Source: Alligator mississippiensis | Taxonomy: Eukaryota > Chordata > Crocodylia > Alligatoridae | Direction of reading: 5' to 3' | NCBI RefSeq assembly: GCF_030867095.1 | Contig: NC_081832.1 | Coordinates: 37,829,756-37,893,755 of the forward strand | Length of the DNA: 64,000 nucleotides | In this document: positions 31,642 through 42,815 of the stretch, in pieces | How the letters are laid out: each line of letters opens with the position of its first letter | Numbering within the stretch: position 1 is the stretch's first letter | Translations under genes and position numbers: made by a program | Notes under the pieces: generated by a model | Seen by the model: the letters and a program-made list of their open reading frames with translations, nothing else | Database searches by the model: none | Told to the model about the DNA's origin: nothing

Positions 31642-33526
31642 ATAAAAAAATCAAGTCAGGATTGTCTAAGGGTATGTCACTAAGACCTACTCTCGGTTTA
31701 TCTGAAAATGTTGTCACTTGGAGGCAATCATGGGAGTCTGGTTTACTGTCATTAGGTAGAGGTAATAGAGTAGCTGGATTTAGGGTATTGCATCTTTCTA
31801 TAACTAGATTTGTGGCCATTAAAAGTGTGGTCTCATATTTATTTATTTTCTGATGAGAAAAATGTTGGGTATTTTTCTGGAGGAGGAGAAGGGCCACTGC
31901 GTGTGGAGCCTTTAGGATAAGGGGGTATCCAAGGACTAATTCCTGGGCTTTCTCGACTATTGTTGTAGCTGCTGCCACTGCACGAAGGCATCCCACTCCC
32001 CCCTTTGTCACTGGATTTAATTGTGCAGAGAAGTAAGCTATTGGGCGTTGGGTGGTGCCCAAGGGTTGGGTAAGTACCCCAGAGGCTACTCCTAGTCGCT
32101 CATGAACAAAGAGCGTGAAAGGCTTTTGATAATCTGGTAGCCCTAGGGCTGGGGCAGAAATTAAAGCCGTCTTTATATCACTGAAACTGCGGGCGGCTTC
32201 ATGATCCCAAAAGACTGTTTTTTTTGCATCTTTTGTGGTGAGCTGCACAAGTAGCTTGGTTAATTCTCCAAAGGCTGGAATCCAAGAACGACAGAACCCC
32301 ACCATTCCCAGCAGACCTCTAACCTGGCGCTTTGTTATAGGTCGGGGAATATTAAGAATGGCTTGGATTCTGTCATCAGTAAGGTGTCGCTGTCCCTGTT
32401 TCAGAATATGTCCTAAATATTTGACAGTGGATTTACAGAACTGAAGCTTGCTTGGTGACACCTTGTGGCCTTTTGTGGCTAGTGCAGTAAGTAAGACGAT
32501 GGTGTCCTGGGTGGAAGCCTCGGGTGAGGTAGAGCACAAGAGTAAATCATCCACGTATATTAGAAGGGATGAGGAGTTAGGAAAGGTAACATCTTGCAAA
32601 TCTTTGTGAAGAATTTGAGAAAAAATGCTGGGAGATTTTATATATCCTTGGGGTAACCGTGTCCAGGTTAGTTGAGAGGAACCCCAGGTAAAGGCAAAAA
32701 GATATTGGGATTCAGAGTGGATGGGGATGCTGAAAAAAGCTGAACAGAGGTCTACCACTGTGTAAACAGCAGTGTCAGGAGGTATTGCAGTCAAAATAGT
32801 ATTGGGGTTAGGAACAACGGGGTGTCGAGGAATGACATATTTATTCATTTGCCTGAGATCTTGAACCATATGATAAGCAAACTTTTCGTCTGGACCAGGC
32901 TTGGGTTTCTTTACTGGAAGTATAGGAGTGTTGCAGGGTGACTGACAGGGAATCAAAATATCTTGTTTAGAGAAGTCTTCAATTAAAGACTTGAGTCTCT
33001 CAATTGCCTCTGCTTGTAAGGGGTATTGGGGTACTCTAGGTGGTTTAACATTGGTATGAATTAGAATTTTGACAGGATCTGCAGATTTTAGGAGTCCCAC
33101 CGAACTGGAGGTGAGACCCCAAAGCTCTGAGGGTACTTTTTCCTTTAGAATGGAAGGAAGAGACTCTAAGCTTGGGTCCTGGGCGGGTATAAGGACTGCA
33201 GCCAATGTAGGGAGTTGAGAGGATGGGAATGTTAAAATGATTCTGTTAGGTGAACACTGTATGGTGGCACGCAATTTGCAAAGAAGGTCTCTTCCTAGGA
33301 GGTTGACAGGACCATTTGCTAAAAGGAAAGAGTGTTCTGCTGAAAGGGGGCCAATCTTGATATCAACAGCTTGAGAAAAGGGACAACTGAAAGGTCTGCT
33401 CTCAATTCCCATGACTGTGACCTGTTTTCTGCTCGGGGAAAGGTGTCCTTTAGAAATGCTGGAAAAAGTTGCTCCGGTATCTAGCAGACACTCATAAACA
33501 TGTCCTCCTATTTCTAAGGGTATCAA
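31616..33526 (-). pseudogene. pol: ERV protease and reverse transcriptase (pol)
   Basis: This is the longest intact piece of the provirus, 636 codons. The aspartic protease has 'YECLLDTGATFSSI' (catalytic D-T-G) and 'VNLLGRDLLCKL' (the G-R-D/N motif). RT follows with 'VQDLRQMNKYVIPRHPVVP', 'AVYTVVDLCSAFFSIPI' (first catalytic Asp), 'LPQGYIKSPSIF' and 'LLIYVDDLLLCS' (the Y-V-D-D catalytic pair), then the thumb 'VKYLGHIL' and connection domain. It lies in the same frame as gag, as in gammaretroviruses, which use stop-codon readthrough. The frame fails at 31645-31651 just before RNase H. The RT active site itself appears undamaged. Confidence 0.92.
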
Positions 33527-33595
33527 AGGATCCTGAATACTGCAGCTTAGGGTAACTTCCTTAGATTGAACAGAGGAAAGTTGTAAAAGGTGGCA

Positions 33596-35222
33596 TGTAG
33601 AATCTCTCTCATCGCGTCAATTTTTAAATTGGTCCCGGGTGAAATTCTGGGTAACATTAGTGAAAGGAGGGTTTTTTATTTTCTGGTCCTTGGGGTTATC
33701 GCTTGGGAACCTTTTTGGTTTTAATTTATAATCCCTTTTCTAGTGTCCTTGTTTGCAATAATGACATACATTAGGGTCATAAGGTTGGTGGGTATGGCCT
33801 GGAGGTCTAGGCACAAAGGGTCTCGGGCTACGGGGCAGGCTGGTTCTATAGGAATTCTGTGGTTGAATCACTGTTGTTAGCATACGAATGTTGGACTGGT
33901 CCTCTTTTTGGTTTTTTTTCTTCCTTTTCTCTTCCCTTCTATTAAAAGTTTTAGTAGCAATGGCTAATATTTCTGCCATGGACTTGCCTTCAACACCCTC
34001 AGTGTCATGTTGAAGTTTTTTTTTAATGTCTTCGCTAGCCTGACTTATAAATATAAGTCTTAACACAGGCAGAGTGTCAGGTGTCTCAGGGTCCATGTTC
34101 CCATATTGGCGTATAGCCTTATAGAGCCTTTTAAAATAATCTGAAGGGTGTTCTTTTGGACCTTGAACAGTAGATGTTACTCTAGACCAGTTCATAGTCT
34201 TATCGCCCGCTTTTCTCAAACCTTCCAAAATACTGTTCTTAAGCATTTGTATTGAATTCTTTCCCCTTTCATGATTATAATCCCAATTTGGATCTTGTTT
34301 GGGTACGCCATGGGGCATAGGGTGGTCTGCAGGATTCTGACTGGCTAGATATTGGTCAGCGTGCCGTAATACTTGGGTCTTCTCTTCTGAAGTTAAAAGA
34401 CTTTCAAGAAGCTGCATAACATCTGACCAGGAGGGGTTATGAGTCATGAAAATGGTTTTAAAACGTCTGAGGACTATTTTAGGATCATCCCTGAGCCTAG
34501 GAGTATTTTCTTGCCAATTTAAGAGATCAGTGGTGGAGAACGGAGTGTGTGTCCAGTGACTGATAACTTCTCCACCCTCACCATGCACAGGGTATTCTCT
34601 TAGGGGAGCCAAAAGATTAAGGGCGGTTATCCGCTGTCAGAGGCGATTTGCTATGGGAGTGGTACTGGAAACCGGAGAGGGATCTCCTGATCCGTCTCCG
34701 GATCCGGGACTCCGGGTTTCCGGGGGAGGCAGCCGAGATGGTGCCTCTCCAAGATTCCCCAGTCCCTCGTCAGGTGGTTCTTGTTTGGCGTCCTGAAACT
34801 GTGGGTTATGGGGCCTAGGCATTGGGTCTATAATCATCCTCTAAATATGAGGGTGGTGCAGATGGTCTGGGACATTGGAGGGGAGCTAACAAATTTAGGG
34901 GAGGTATAGGAGTTGGGGTGGCTGATGAGAACTTAGATCGCTTACTGGCAATATTGCCCCACAAATATCAATAATCCATTTGACTGGGGCGGAGGTCCTC
35001 CAAGATTTTTCGCAAGGCAGTTAAACGATTTGAGTCAAATGATCCATTTTCTGGCCATTGTCTTCCCAAATCTAACTGAGACGTATAAGACGTCCAGTTA
35101 GTCAAACAGAGTTCTGCCATACGAGACTTGGATAGTCCTGCCCGTCCCTCCAAGTGTTTTCAATTCTTAATCATATAATCAAGGGGTGAATCGGGAATAG
35201 CTTTTTTTTGGCTGGAGCCCAT
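33596..35222 (-). pseudogene. gag: ERV gag (matrix, capsid, nucleocapsid)
   Basis: The start is the ATG at 35222-35220, MGSSQKKAIPDSPLDYMIKN, whose Gly-2 fits a myristoylated matrix protein. Stops follow at about 35160 and near 34967, then a Pro-rich middle with a stop near 34637. The capsid region (from about 34610) is open for 290 codons with 'LNWQENTPRLRDDPKIVLRR', 'NPSWSDVMQLL', and 'PKEHPSDYFKRLYKAIRQ' in the major-homology-like region, then basic residues 'NRREEKRKKKNQKED'. The nucleocapsid has a single knuckle 'CHYCKQGH' followed by a TAG where tryptophan is usual, and the last zinc-binding position is Tyr (TAT) instead of Cys. After another TGA near 33614 the frame runs into pol. Confidence 0.9.
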
Positions 35223-35819
35223 GATGATATCTAAGTATCAGCAGTCTTATTCTCTAAGTCCTACCTGCCTAGGAGCTGTTTTATATACGTATAACAACTG
35301 GTGTTTTTGGACCCCACTGGCTTTCTCCGTGAGGAGGGGCGTCTTGGGTCCGAGACCCTAGTCATTGGCCGTTATAACAGCATTTCTACCTCTTATCCGT
35401 GTCTTTCGCCTTAGGCTAGGCTGCTGCCCTAATGGCTTTTAAATTAGCAGACGGATACCCTTAAAGACTGCTCTCAAAGTCCTTTAGAGAAATAAAGGTG
35501 GTATTTAAACCCACAATCAAACAAAACCAAAGGTGGGACTCTAACCCACAATCAAACAAAACCAAACCAAAGTATCTCTAAAGGACTAATCAAAAACCAA
35601 AAACCTGAAGCAACCAGGAACCAGAAATTGAACCAAAAACCAAAAACATACAGACCTGAGGTACTCACCAGCACCGTCCCTTTACCCGATTTAAGGATCC
35701 CACCTTATTGGTCCCGAGGGGACCGTCCACCTCCCAAGACTGACCCAAATAGGTGAACTCACCTGGTGCGCGCTGGGGCGTCAGGGGGTGGAGGTCTCCA
35801 AAGGCTCCAAGCTAGACGA
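35223..35819 (-). other. ERV leader with splice donor
   Basis: This is the untranslated leader between primer-binding site and gag. On the minus strand 'accag|gtgagtt' (35766-35757) is a near-consensus donor that would serve the spliced env RNA. A second donor-like 'gctggtgagtacc' lies at about 35660-35675. The tract 35500-35645 is rich in repeated 'aaccaaa' words. No gene is present. Confidence 0.6.
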
Positions 35820-35837
35820 GTCCCATCTGGGGTGCCA
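35820..35837 (-). promoter_or_regulatory. ERV primer-binding site, tRNA-Arg(CCU)
   Basis: The plus strand here reads 'gtcccatctggggtgcca', which is the 3' end of a tRNA including CCA. It matches the acceptor/T-arm end of vertebrate tRNA-Arg(CCU) as I recall it, over all 18 bases. It lies three bases inside the 5' LTR, the expected place. The match is from memory and should be confirmed against a tRNA set. Confidence 0.75.
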
Positions 35838-35840
35838 AAT

Positions 35841-36445
35841 TGTCGTGGGAGAAAACTCCCTGGTGTTCGTTGTCTAGCAGGCTTAGAGACCAGACAACAT
35901 GGGTGAAGGGGTAACTGTAGTTTATTTATTCGAGTAAAGACCATAAAACAGCAAAGAGGTAAAATGGCCTTGACTTAAGGGTGAGGCTGTCTTATATACA
36001 TTTTCTAACAAAGAAACTACAAGGTTATTGAATATGTAATACTTATGGTAATCATCTCCTTACATGGTGTATTACAAATCTCAGTACTTTTCCAGAGGAA
36101 AAAAAGTTAGTGTTATCTTATACATTCTAATCTGTTTTCCTGTGCTCTGCTGTATCATCTTCTTCCTTCTGGGCCCCCCTTATCTTATCTCACTCTTAGC
36201 TGCAGCTGGTACCCAGTACACAGACTTAATTTCTGCTTTTTCTAACAAAATGGTTAAGGCACTTGACATAAGAAAATGGCTGGCTTAGAGATCATTCTGT
36301 CTTGTGGTCAGCAACATTGCTAGGCCACAGGTCATGCCTAGTGTTTAGCTATAAAGCTAATACTATTTAATAATCTAAATTATTGTTAACAGTATACTAC
36401 AGAAAACTATTTTATTTCAGGGTAAAGACAAACTTGCCCATCACA
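35841..36445 (-). repeat. ERV 5' LTR
   Basis: In proviral sense it starts 'TGTGATGGGCAAG' at 36445 and ends '...CTCCCACGACA' at 35841, followed by three bases and the primer-binding site. It aligns with the 3' LTR throughout. The TATA-type box is shortened by one base (about 35991-35999). The hairpin near the end (35869-35877 with 35890-35898) has its 12-base loop reversed relative to the 3' LTR. Confidence 0.93.
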
Positions 36446-38280
36446 GTTGATGGGATATTTCTGATGCTACCTATAGATTGCTCGGGATGCATTGTATCCT
36501 GGAGGGCGGGTGTGGCATGCAGCATCTGCCCTTGGTGCTGCTTGTAGTTCCAGAATGCAATTATAAGAAATATGAAAGTATTAAAGTACTAAGAAGAGAT
36601 GCCACACCTCCTCAGCTACAAACTTACCATTTGCTGGTGCTGCCCCACTCCTCCTCCTCCTCCATGTTGCTGGTGGTTGTGGCTGGGGTGGGGGAAGGAC
36701 ATAAAATACCTGCAGTGGTGGTGGCGGTAGTGGTGGTGTGTGCACCACCAGCACCATGGGATAATACACAGTGGTCTGCATGGGCGGCAGGGAGTAAGAG
36801 ACTTGTAAGACGCCATTTTCTTTTTTTCATTTCAGAACTACATTTCCCAGCACCCCCCACAGTCATGTCGTGAATACCTGTCCAGATGCACATGGCTGTA
36901 TCTGCAGCTCTGTGCAATTTTGGGATGGCTATAGCTGGCTATAGCTCCCACCGTCCCCCAACCTTGCTGCCGGTCCTGATGGCAGGACATGTGGCATGTT
37001 GCAGAGCTGCATCACAGGGAGTGGCATGGCTGCATTGCAACACATCCAGAAATAACTGTATAAAATTGACACCTTTATTGTCTTCCTGAAAAAATTCTTC
37101 ACACTCTACTTGGATATAGCATTAAAAGTATAATCAAGGAATAATATGGTTTGGAAAAAAAATACTTATAAAAAATTAAATTTGAATTATCTGGCTTTTA
37201 TAATTTATTTAGAAAATAACTAAATAGGTAACTAGGTCATGACAAGTACTTGTACAGATGTTAGAATAAATTTAAAATAAACAACCTGCAGAAGCAACAG
37301 AAACAAACTTTCATTACTTTGACCTTATTCCTATTCTATATTCAATACTCTCTGTTCTATATTGTATTAATGGATTGTATTCTACTGTATGTCTATTTCA
37401 TTTTTATGTATTTCTATTTCTAGTTCAATATCACTTTATTTTTGAACGGCCTGTATTCAAGTCTTGATAACTGTCCTCATACCAACCCCTAACCAAGAAG
37501 CCACAGACTCTCCTGCAGGTCCATACCAGCCCTTCTCCCCTACCCCCGCCTGTGCCAAGGAGTGGTTTCATTAACCCTTCACAGGACATGATTCATCCCA
37601 GGAGGGTAGGTGACCAGGTGTCAGGCACTGAGTTGTGCCACAATTACGCCCACCTCCCACAGCTGTCAGCCTGCAAACAATAACCCCCTTGTCCCACTTG
37701 GGAAGCTGCCCCCTTGCCCCTCCCCTCCCCCCATGCCCTGCCACAATCCCCAGTGGTGCCTGGCTACTCATCCTTCACGTCAGTGTGGCAAGCCTCAGCT
37801 GTCCGCAGGGAGCCCCCCACCTGTCACCCCAACCCCTCCCAGCTGTGTGAGTGGCTATGTGCAACTTTGGGGTGGCTAGTGCCACCCCAAATACTCCCCC
37901 CCCTTAGTGCCAGCACTGCTTTCGGAGTGTGTGTCATGGTAGGGAGCTGCATGGCAGCTGGCCTGGCATCTTGCAGTGGGCTGTGACAGGGGACCCTCCA
38001 AGCATGCTCTACCCCCACCCATGCCTACAACCACTGCCCCAGCCCCAGCTCCAGTCATCTATCCATACACCCCTACTGCACTCCCCCATCCCTGCATCAT
38101 GCAGCCCCTCTGTGTCCTGCTACATTCCTTGCCCTATGCCCACGGCTAATGTCTGCTCTGCACAGCTTCCCCCAACCACCCAAATAGGTGCCCCTTGCAT
38201 CCCCTGGTGCTCCCAAGTCCCACACTCCCACTGATTTCACTGTGTGACCTCCCATGCCATTCTGCCCATGAAAGAGAACA
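36446..38280. repeat. Composite repeat unit 1, right part
   Basis: This continues unit 1 after the ERV: 'gatgggatatttctgatgct', 'cgggatgcattgtatcct' and 'gccacacctcctcagctaca' (36600), then 'tttgggatggctatag' (36918), 'acacctttattg' and 'cttggatatagcattaaaag' (about 37065-37130), an AT-rich interval, and 'gtttcattaacccttcacag' with 'ctgtcagcctgcaaacaata' (37565-37685). All blocks recur in the same order in unit 2 or unit 3. The open frames are low-complexity (Pro/His/Thr or Val-rich) and look non-coding. Confidence 0.75.
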
Positions 38281-39965
38281 TAACACCTCTTTATTTTTAA
38301 CCTTTATTTTAATTCTTTTAAATGGCATAAATCTATCCCTCAACTACAGAAAACAATGTACCACATAAATTAAATAGTTAAATGACTAAACGAAGTATTT
38401 TAAAGCACTAAAGTTTGAATAAATTTAAAAAGGAATAATATAAAGTATTAAAAAAGATTATAAATATATAAAAAGATTTTAAAAATTCTATAAAAACCAT
38501 GGCACAACATCACTAAAGAATTGTTCCAATATTATGAATTTTAAAATATAAAAATATAAAGTATAAAAATGCACTTATTTATACAAATTTGCATAATTAT
38601 GAATTTTAATGTATGAAAGTATAAAAACATAAAAGTGTAAAAATATGAAAGTACACTTGTATTTACAATAATAAAAAATAAAATTACGCTTATTTATACT
38701 ATATGTATACTATAATATAATATAAAAATACACTTATTTATACTTTCTACATTTATTTATACTATCTACAATTACTATTTCTATCTATCTATTTGTATCT
38801 ACTGCTATCTCTCTCTCTGTCTCTCTGTCTCTACTGTACTGTACTCTTATGTCTTCTGTTTTTCTTTGCCCTGTTCAGATTCTGATCTTCTCAGTCTTCT
38901 GCTTGGGAAGTCCCAAAAAGTGCATTATTCACCTCCCCACACTCTGCTACAGGATCTAAACTCAGTGGGATATTTTTGCCACTACCTATATATAATGTGG
39001 GATGCATTGTATCCTAGGGGGCGGGTCTGGCAGGCTGTCTGCCCTCTGTATCACTTGCGTTTCTGGAATGCAACTGTAAGAAATATGAAAGTTACTTCAA
39101 AGTATTAAAGTACTAAGAGGTGCCACACCCCCTCAGTTGCAAACTTATTTTTTCTTGGTGGTGCTTCTGTGCCGCTTCTCATTTCCCACCTCCACTGTGC
39201 CAGTGGGCATGCTAGGGGTAGGGGGACCACATAATCAATTTGAGGCAGTAGTGGTGGTGGTAATGGTGGTGTGTATACTACCAGCCACATGGCCAGGTAC
39301 TAGAAGCAGCCTTGCATGGGAGTTGGGGAGTAGGTTTGTCCATCCATTTTCGTTTTTCTTTTTATGGGTTACATTTCCCAGCATTCCCTGCGGGTGGGTC
39401 TTGGGGGGGGATTTCCATGGGGACCCCAGCAGCAGCTGTGCTGTTATGCCCTGAACACCTGCCCAGGAGTGTGCAGTGGTGGTGTGGCTCTGCAATTTTG
39501 GGATGGCTATAGCCCCCACCACCCCCTCCCCCAACCTGTCGTCGGACCTGATGGCATGGCATGTAGATGCATCACAGCATGTCGAGAAACAAAGTGTAAT
39601 AAAAGGACACCTTTACTTTATTTCAGAAAACATTATTTGCACTTTACTTGGATATAGCATTAAAGGGTGGACAGGAAGCTGGCTGGATATAGCATTAAAA
39701 GCAGCAGACACCTTTAGGTTCATAACAATCCTGCACCCCACCTCCCCTCCTGCCTGTGCCAAAGAGTGGTTTCATTAACCCTTCAGAGGCCATGGTCTAC
39801 CTTACCTCCTTCCCCCACTATGGCAACTGCTCCCTCCCCCCATGCCCTGCCACAGTTCACACCGGTGGCCATTTACCCATCATTCTGGTAACTGTAGGAA
39901 GCCCCTGCACCCACTACAACAATCCCCTCCTCCAACTCCAGCTCCCATAGTCACCAGTAATGAAA
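38281..39965. repeat. Composite repeat unit 2
   Basis: Very AT-rich microsatellite-like DNA (38290-38830, with 'tatctatctat' and 'ctctctctgtctctctg' runs) precedes 'gattctgatcttctcagtct' (38876), 'gtcccaaaaagtgcatta', 'gggatgcattgtatccta', 'gccacaccccctcagttgc' (39123), 'ttttgggatggctatag' (39496), 'acacctttactttatt', 'cttggatatagcattaaa' (39648) and 'gtttcattaacccttcagag' (39768). It is the most complete uninterrupted copy, about 1.7 kb. Confidence 0.75.
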
Positions 39966-41380
39966 AAAACCCCAACACATCTAGAAGGAACTGAATAAAT
40001 TAAAACCTTTATTTACAAAGCCAAAAAATAAAACAAATTATTTTTGCAAGGAAAACAAACAAATAAATAAGTAAATATAGGAACCAACAAATATAAATTT
40101 ACAGAATCAAAAATATAAAACCAAGTGCACAACAGCTGACGGCATTGCATCATCTTTGATGTCTTATTGTTCTTCAAGGGAAGAAGTAAGATGGGTTTAG
40201 TCCCGTGATTCCAAAACCACCTTCTTGGCCTCCCCCCTACAGCCTACAAAATCCCCTGTGGCAGATTTCAGTACTATTTATCAGCCTGGCAGTCCGGGGA
40301 AGGGGTCTGGGACTATGCATCCACAGTGCATGCATTTTCTGGAAGGCAATTATATTTATAGAAGAGGTGCAACTTACCACTAAGTAACATGGTAGCATGT
40401 GCCTAGCCACACCACCTCAGTGCCAACCTTACCACATGTGGCACCTGCTGTACCACTGGCTGCACCTCCTGCTGCATGGGTGGGTTCTAAGATGGGTGCT
40501 ATTAATGGGCATAGGGGGTTGGGGGGAAAGCAGGACCCACACAACCGGCAGTGGGGGTGGTAGAACAACTACCACCACTGGTACCAGCCTTATAGTGTGC
40601 GGGGAGGGGGAGCAAGCCAGGGGTTTGTCCTTCCATCTGCCCTGCTGGACCAGAGTGTGTGAGACAAGCAAACCTGCTGCTACCCAAGGAACTTTTCTGT
40701 TGGGGATGTAACTTCCCCTAGAGGTGGCTGATGGCCAGCTCATACTAATGCCTTGCCTTGAAAAACCTATTTTAGAAAGAAGCATCTCCTCAGAAAACAG
40801 GCCTGCCCTGCAATAGGCCAGGTTTTACCTCTGAACTGTCTCTACGCCAGTCTTGATTATTGTCCTCACAACAACCAAACCCTCCTGCCCCCCACAAAAG
40901 CTGAGGACTCCTGCAGGCTCATACCCCCCTACTCCCCCCATGGACTCCTGCCTGGGCCAAGGAGAGGTTCCAATAACCCTTCACAGTACATGGTCCATCC
41001 TGGGAGGCTAGGCAACCTGGTGTCAGGATCTGAGTTGTGCGTGATCTGCCCCCCACCCCTGTGGCTGTCAGCCTGCAAACAATAACCCCCTTCCTCAGCC
41101 TGGGCTAACCCCCTTTTCCAAGCTGGGCAGCTGCTCACTCCCTTCCCCCCCTGCCCTGCTGCATTCCTCAATGGTGTCAGGCTACTCATCCTTCTCAGGT
41201 CACTATAGGAAGGTAACCCCCCGCTTGCCCCACCCCCAACCCTCACAGAAACCTCCTCCCCACCACTACAGACAATGTACTGAACAGACAGATGTTCTGT
41301 GTTATAAAATGACACAAAAATATTTTTATTGGAAGAACAAGTCAGTGCTAATTATTGGCAGCCTCCATAATATGTGCAGT
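39966..41380. repeat. Composite repeat unit 3
   Basis: It begins with 'ccaacacatctagaaggaac' and 'aaacctttatttac', then 'gttcttcaagggaagaag' and 'tgattccaaaaccacctt' (40140-40230), and 'cctagccacaccacctcagt' (40400). From 40960 'ccaataacccttcacagtac', 'ggtgtcaggatctgagttgt' and 'ctgtcagcctgcaaacaataa' match unit 1 at 37570-37690 closely. A single unit of the 51-bp minisatellite found at 45574 lies at 40774-40828. The middle block of units 1 and 2 is missing or unrecognisable. Confidence 0.65.
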
Positions 41381-41559
41381 TAGGCAATCCCACACAAGGG
41401 CTGCCTGACCAGTATCTCCATGCTGGTGTTAGGGGTGCCATGCACTACCCACCCATGTCTCTGTCTGCCTGCTGCCTCCCATGCCTCATCAGCCCACAAC
41501 TCACTGAAAACCTCCCCCGCTTGTTTCATAAATATTGTGGAGCACTCATTCTGCCACTA

Positions 41560-42330
41560 TATAGGCTGTTGTGTTTTCTGGCTTCAACTCAAGCCTGCAG
41601 TTTAGCACCCTTCAGCGCGCTTTCAGGCAGCCAAAGGCACATTCAACAGCTATCCTGCATTTGCTGAGATAGTAGATGAAAGCCATCTTCTGCAAGTTGG
41701 TAACATGCTCTCCATAAGGCTTCATGAGCCATGACTTGAGGGGGTTGGCAGCATCAGCTATTATAAGAGTGGGGATGGCAATACCATGTATCACTGTGTC
41801 AGGGACTCCAGGCAGATAGTGTCCTTTCTACAGCAAACCAGGCAGAGAATTTCTAAACACATGCACATCGTGCACACTGCCAGCCCATCCTGTATAAATG
41901 TTAGTGAACTGGCCCTGGTGATCCACCACGGCTTGCAGGCAAATCCTTTCCTGTTTGTGAATGAGCAACTCACCAGCGAAAGGGATTGCACAGGGATGTG
42001 TGTGCTGTCTAAAGCCCCCACACAGTTAGGGAACCCCATGGCACTGAAGCCACCAGTAACTTCCTGGGGGTTAGTGAGGCAAATAAAGTTGTTCACTGCA
42101 ATATTCTGCAGCAACTGGCATACCTTACAAGTCACCAGCCTGCCTGTGCAGGGAGCCATGCCAAACTTGTTTTTGATGTAGCAGAGGCAGGCAGGGGTGA
42201 CCAGTTTCATGATGGTCATGACCACCCTCTTGTCTGGCGTGATGGCTCAATGCATGACAGTCTCCTGCCTTGCTATGTTTAGCCCCAGCATCGAGATGAT
42301 ATGATTAAATGTCTCCCTGGTCATTCGGAA
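41560..42330 (-). pseudogene. PIF/Harbinger transposase remnant
   Basis: On the minus strand the frame from 42225 reads 'YIKNKFGMAPCTGRLVTCK' (helix-turn-helix-like), then 'GFPNCVGALDSTHIPV' with the first catalytic Asp, and 'SFTNRKGFACKPWWITRASS'. After a frameshift and stop near 41790 it resumes in 41794-41612 with 'IIADAANPLKSWLMKPYG' (second Asp) and 'LSKCRIAVECAFGCLKAR' (catalytic Glu). This order of motifs (C-V-G-A-I/L-D-x-T-H, G/A-D-x-A-Y/N-P-L, V-E-x-A-F-G-x-L-K) is diagnostic for the DDE_4 superfamily that cuts and pastes Harbinger elements with 3-bp TWA duplications. Frameshift and stops make it inactive. It adjoins the three composite units, which may be its non-autonomous relatives. 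Confidence 0.88.
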
Positions 42331-42513
42331 CATCTCTAAGCCACTGTCAATCATTCCAAGTGGTCAGTATGATTTGCTCCCACCAGTCCAATCTGCTTGT
42401 ATGGGTCCAGACCCTGCAGTTGCTGCTCCTGAGGTTGATCCACAAAGCCTGGTCAGCCTCCAGTTCTGCACCTGTGTGTTGGCTATCCCGCTCCACTGCA
42501 CATCTAAGTGCCC

Positions 42514-42815
42514 TGTAACAGGGAACCCTAGTCCTGTTACCAGAAACCCTTTAAGACCAGAACTTTCTGGGCACAGACTGCTGGCAGGGTAGGGGTTAAA
42601 AGCTGGGCCTGGCTAGCTAGTCAGGTGACTGGAAGAGGGCAGGCCGGAACTATAAAAACCCTAGGCTTAGTGGTAGTTGGGCCCAGCAGCCAAGGGGGAA
42701 GGAGTGTGTGTATAAGAGCTCCACAGAGAGGCTTGGTGAGCTGTCCAGCTGCTGTGGGAGGGGAACTACTGAAGACTCTCAGGGAAGCGGTGGCAGCCCC
42801 AGAAGGACTGTAACA
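42514..42815 (+). repeat. Putative gypsy-type LTR, 302 bp
   Basis: It starts 'tgtaacagggaaccctag' and ends '...aggactgtaaca'. It contains a TATA-type 'aactataaaaaccctagg' (42650-42667) and is followed after two bases by 'tggtgggaagcag', which has the TGG start of a primer-binding site. Size, TG/CA ends, promoter position and the TGG after the end all fit an LTR retrotransposon. I see no coding region downstream and no second LTR in the window, so it is a solo or truncated copy. Confidence 0.55.

Larger units (their letters stand above)
25855..36445 (-). mobile_element. Endogenous retrovirus, gamma-type, full length with inserted LTR
   Basis: A complete provirus lies on the minus strand: 5' LTR (35841-36445), primer-binding site, gag, pro-pol in the gag frame, env, polypurine tract and 3' LTR (25855-26461). 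It spans 10.6 kb, or about 9.0 kb without the 1.56 kb LTR-like element inserted in env. Gag and pol share one frame, separated by stops, and env has a CWxC-type surface subunit and a CX6C(C)-type transmembrane subunit; both are gammaretrovirus-like traits. Every gene is broken by stops or frameshifts. The LTRs differ at roughly 24 of about 605 positions by my manual alignment (about 4%), so the insertion is old. The host repeat reads continuously across the site with a short AGTT duplication, ambiguous by one base at the LTR edge. Confidence 0.93.
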
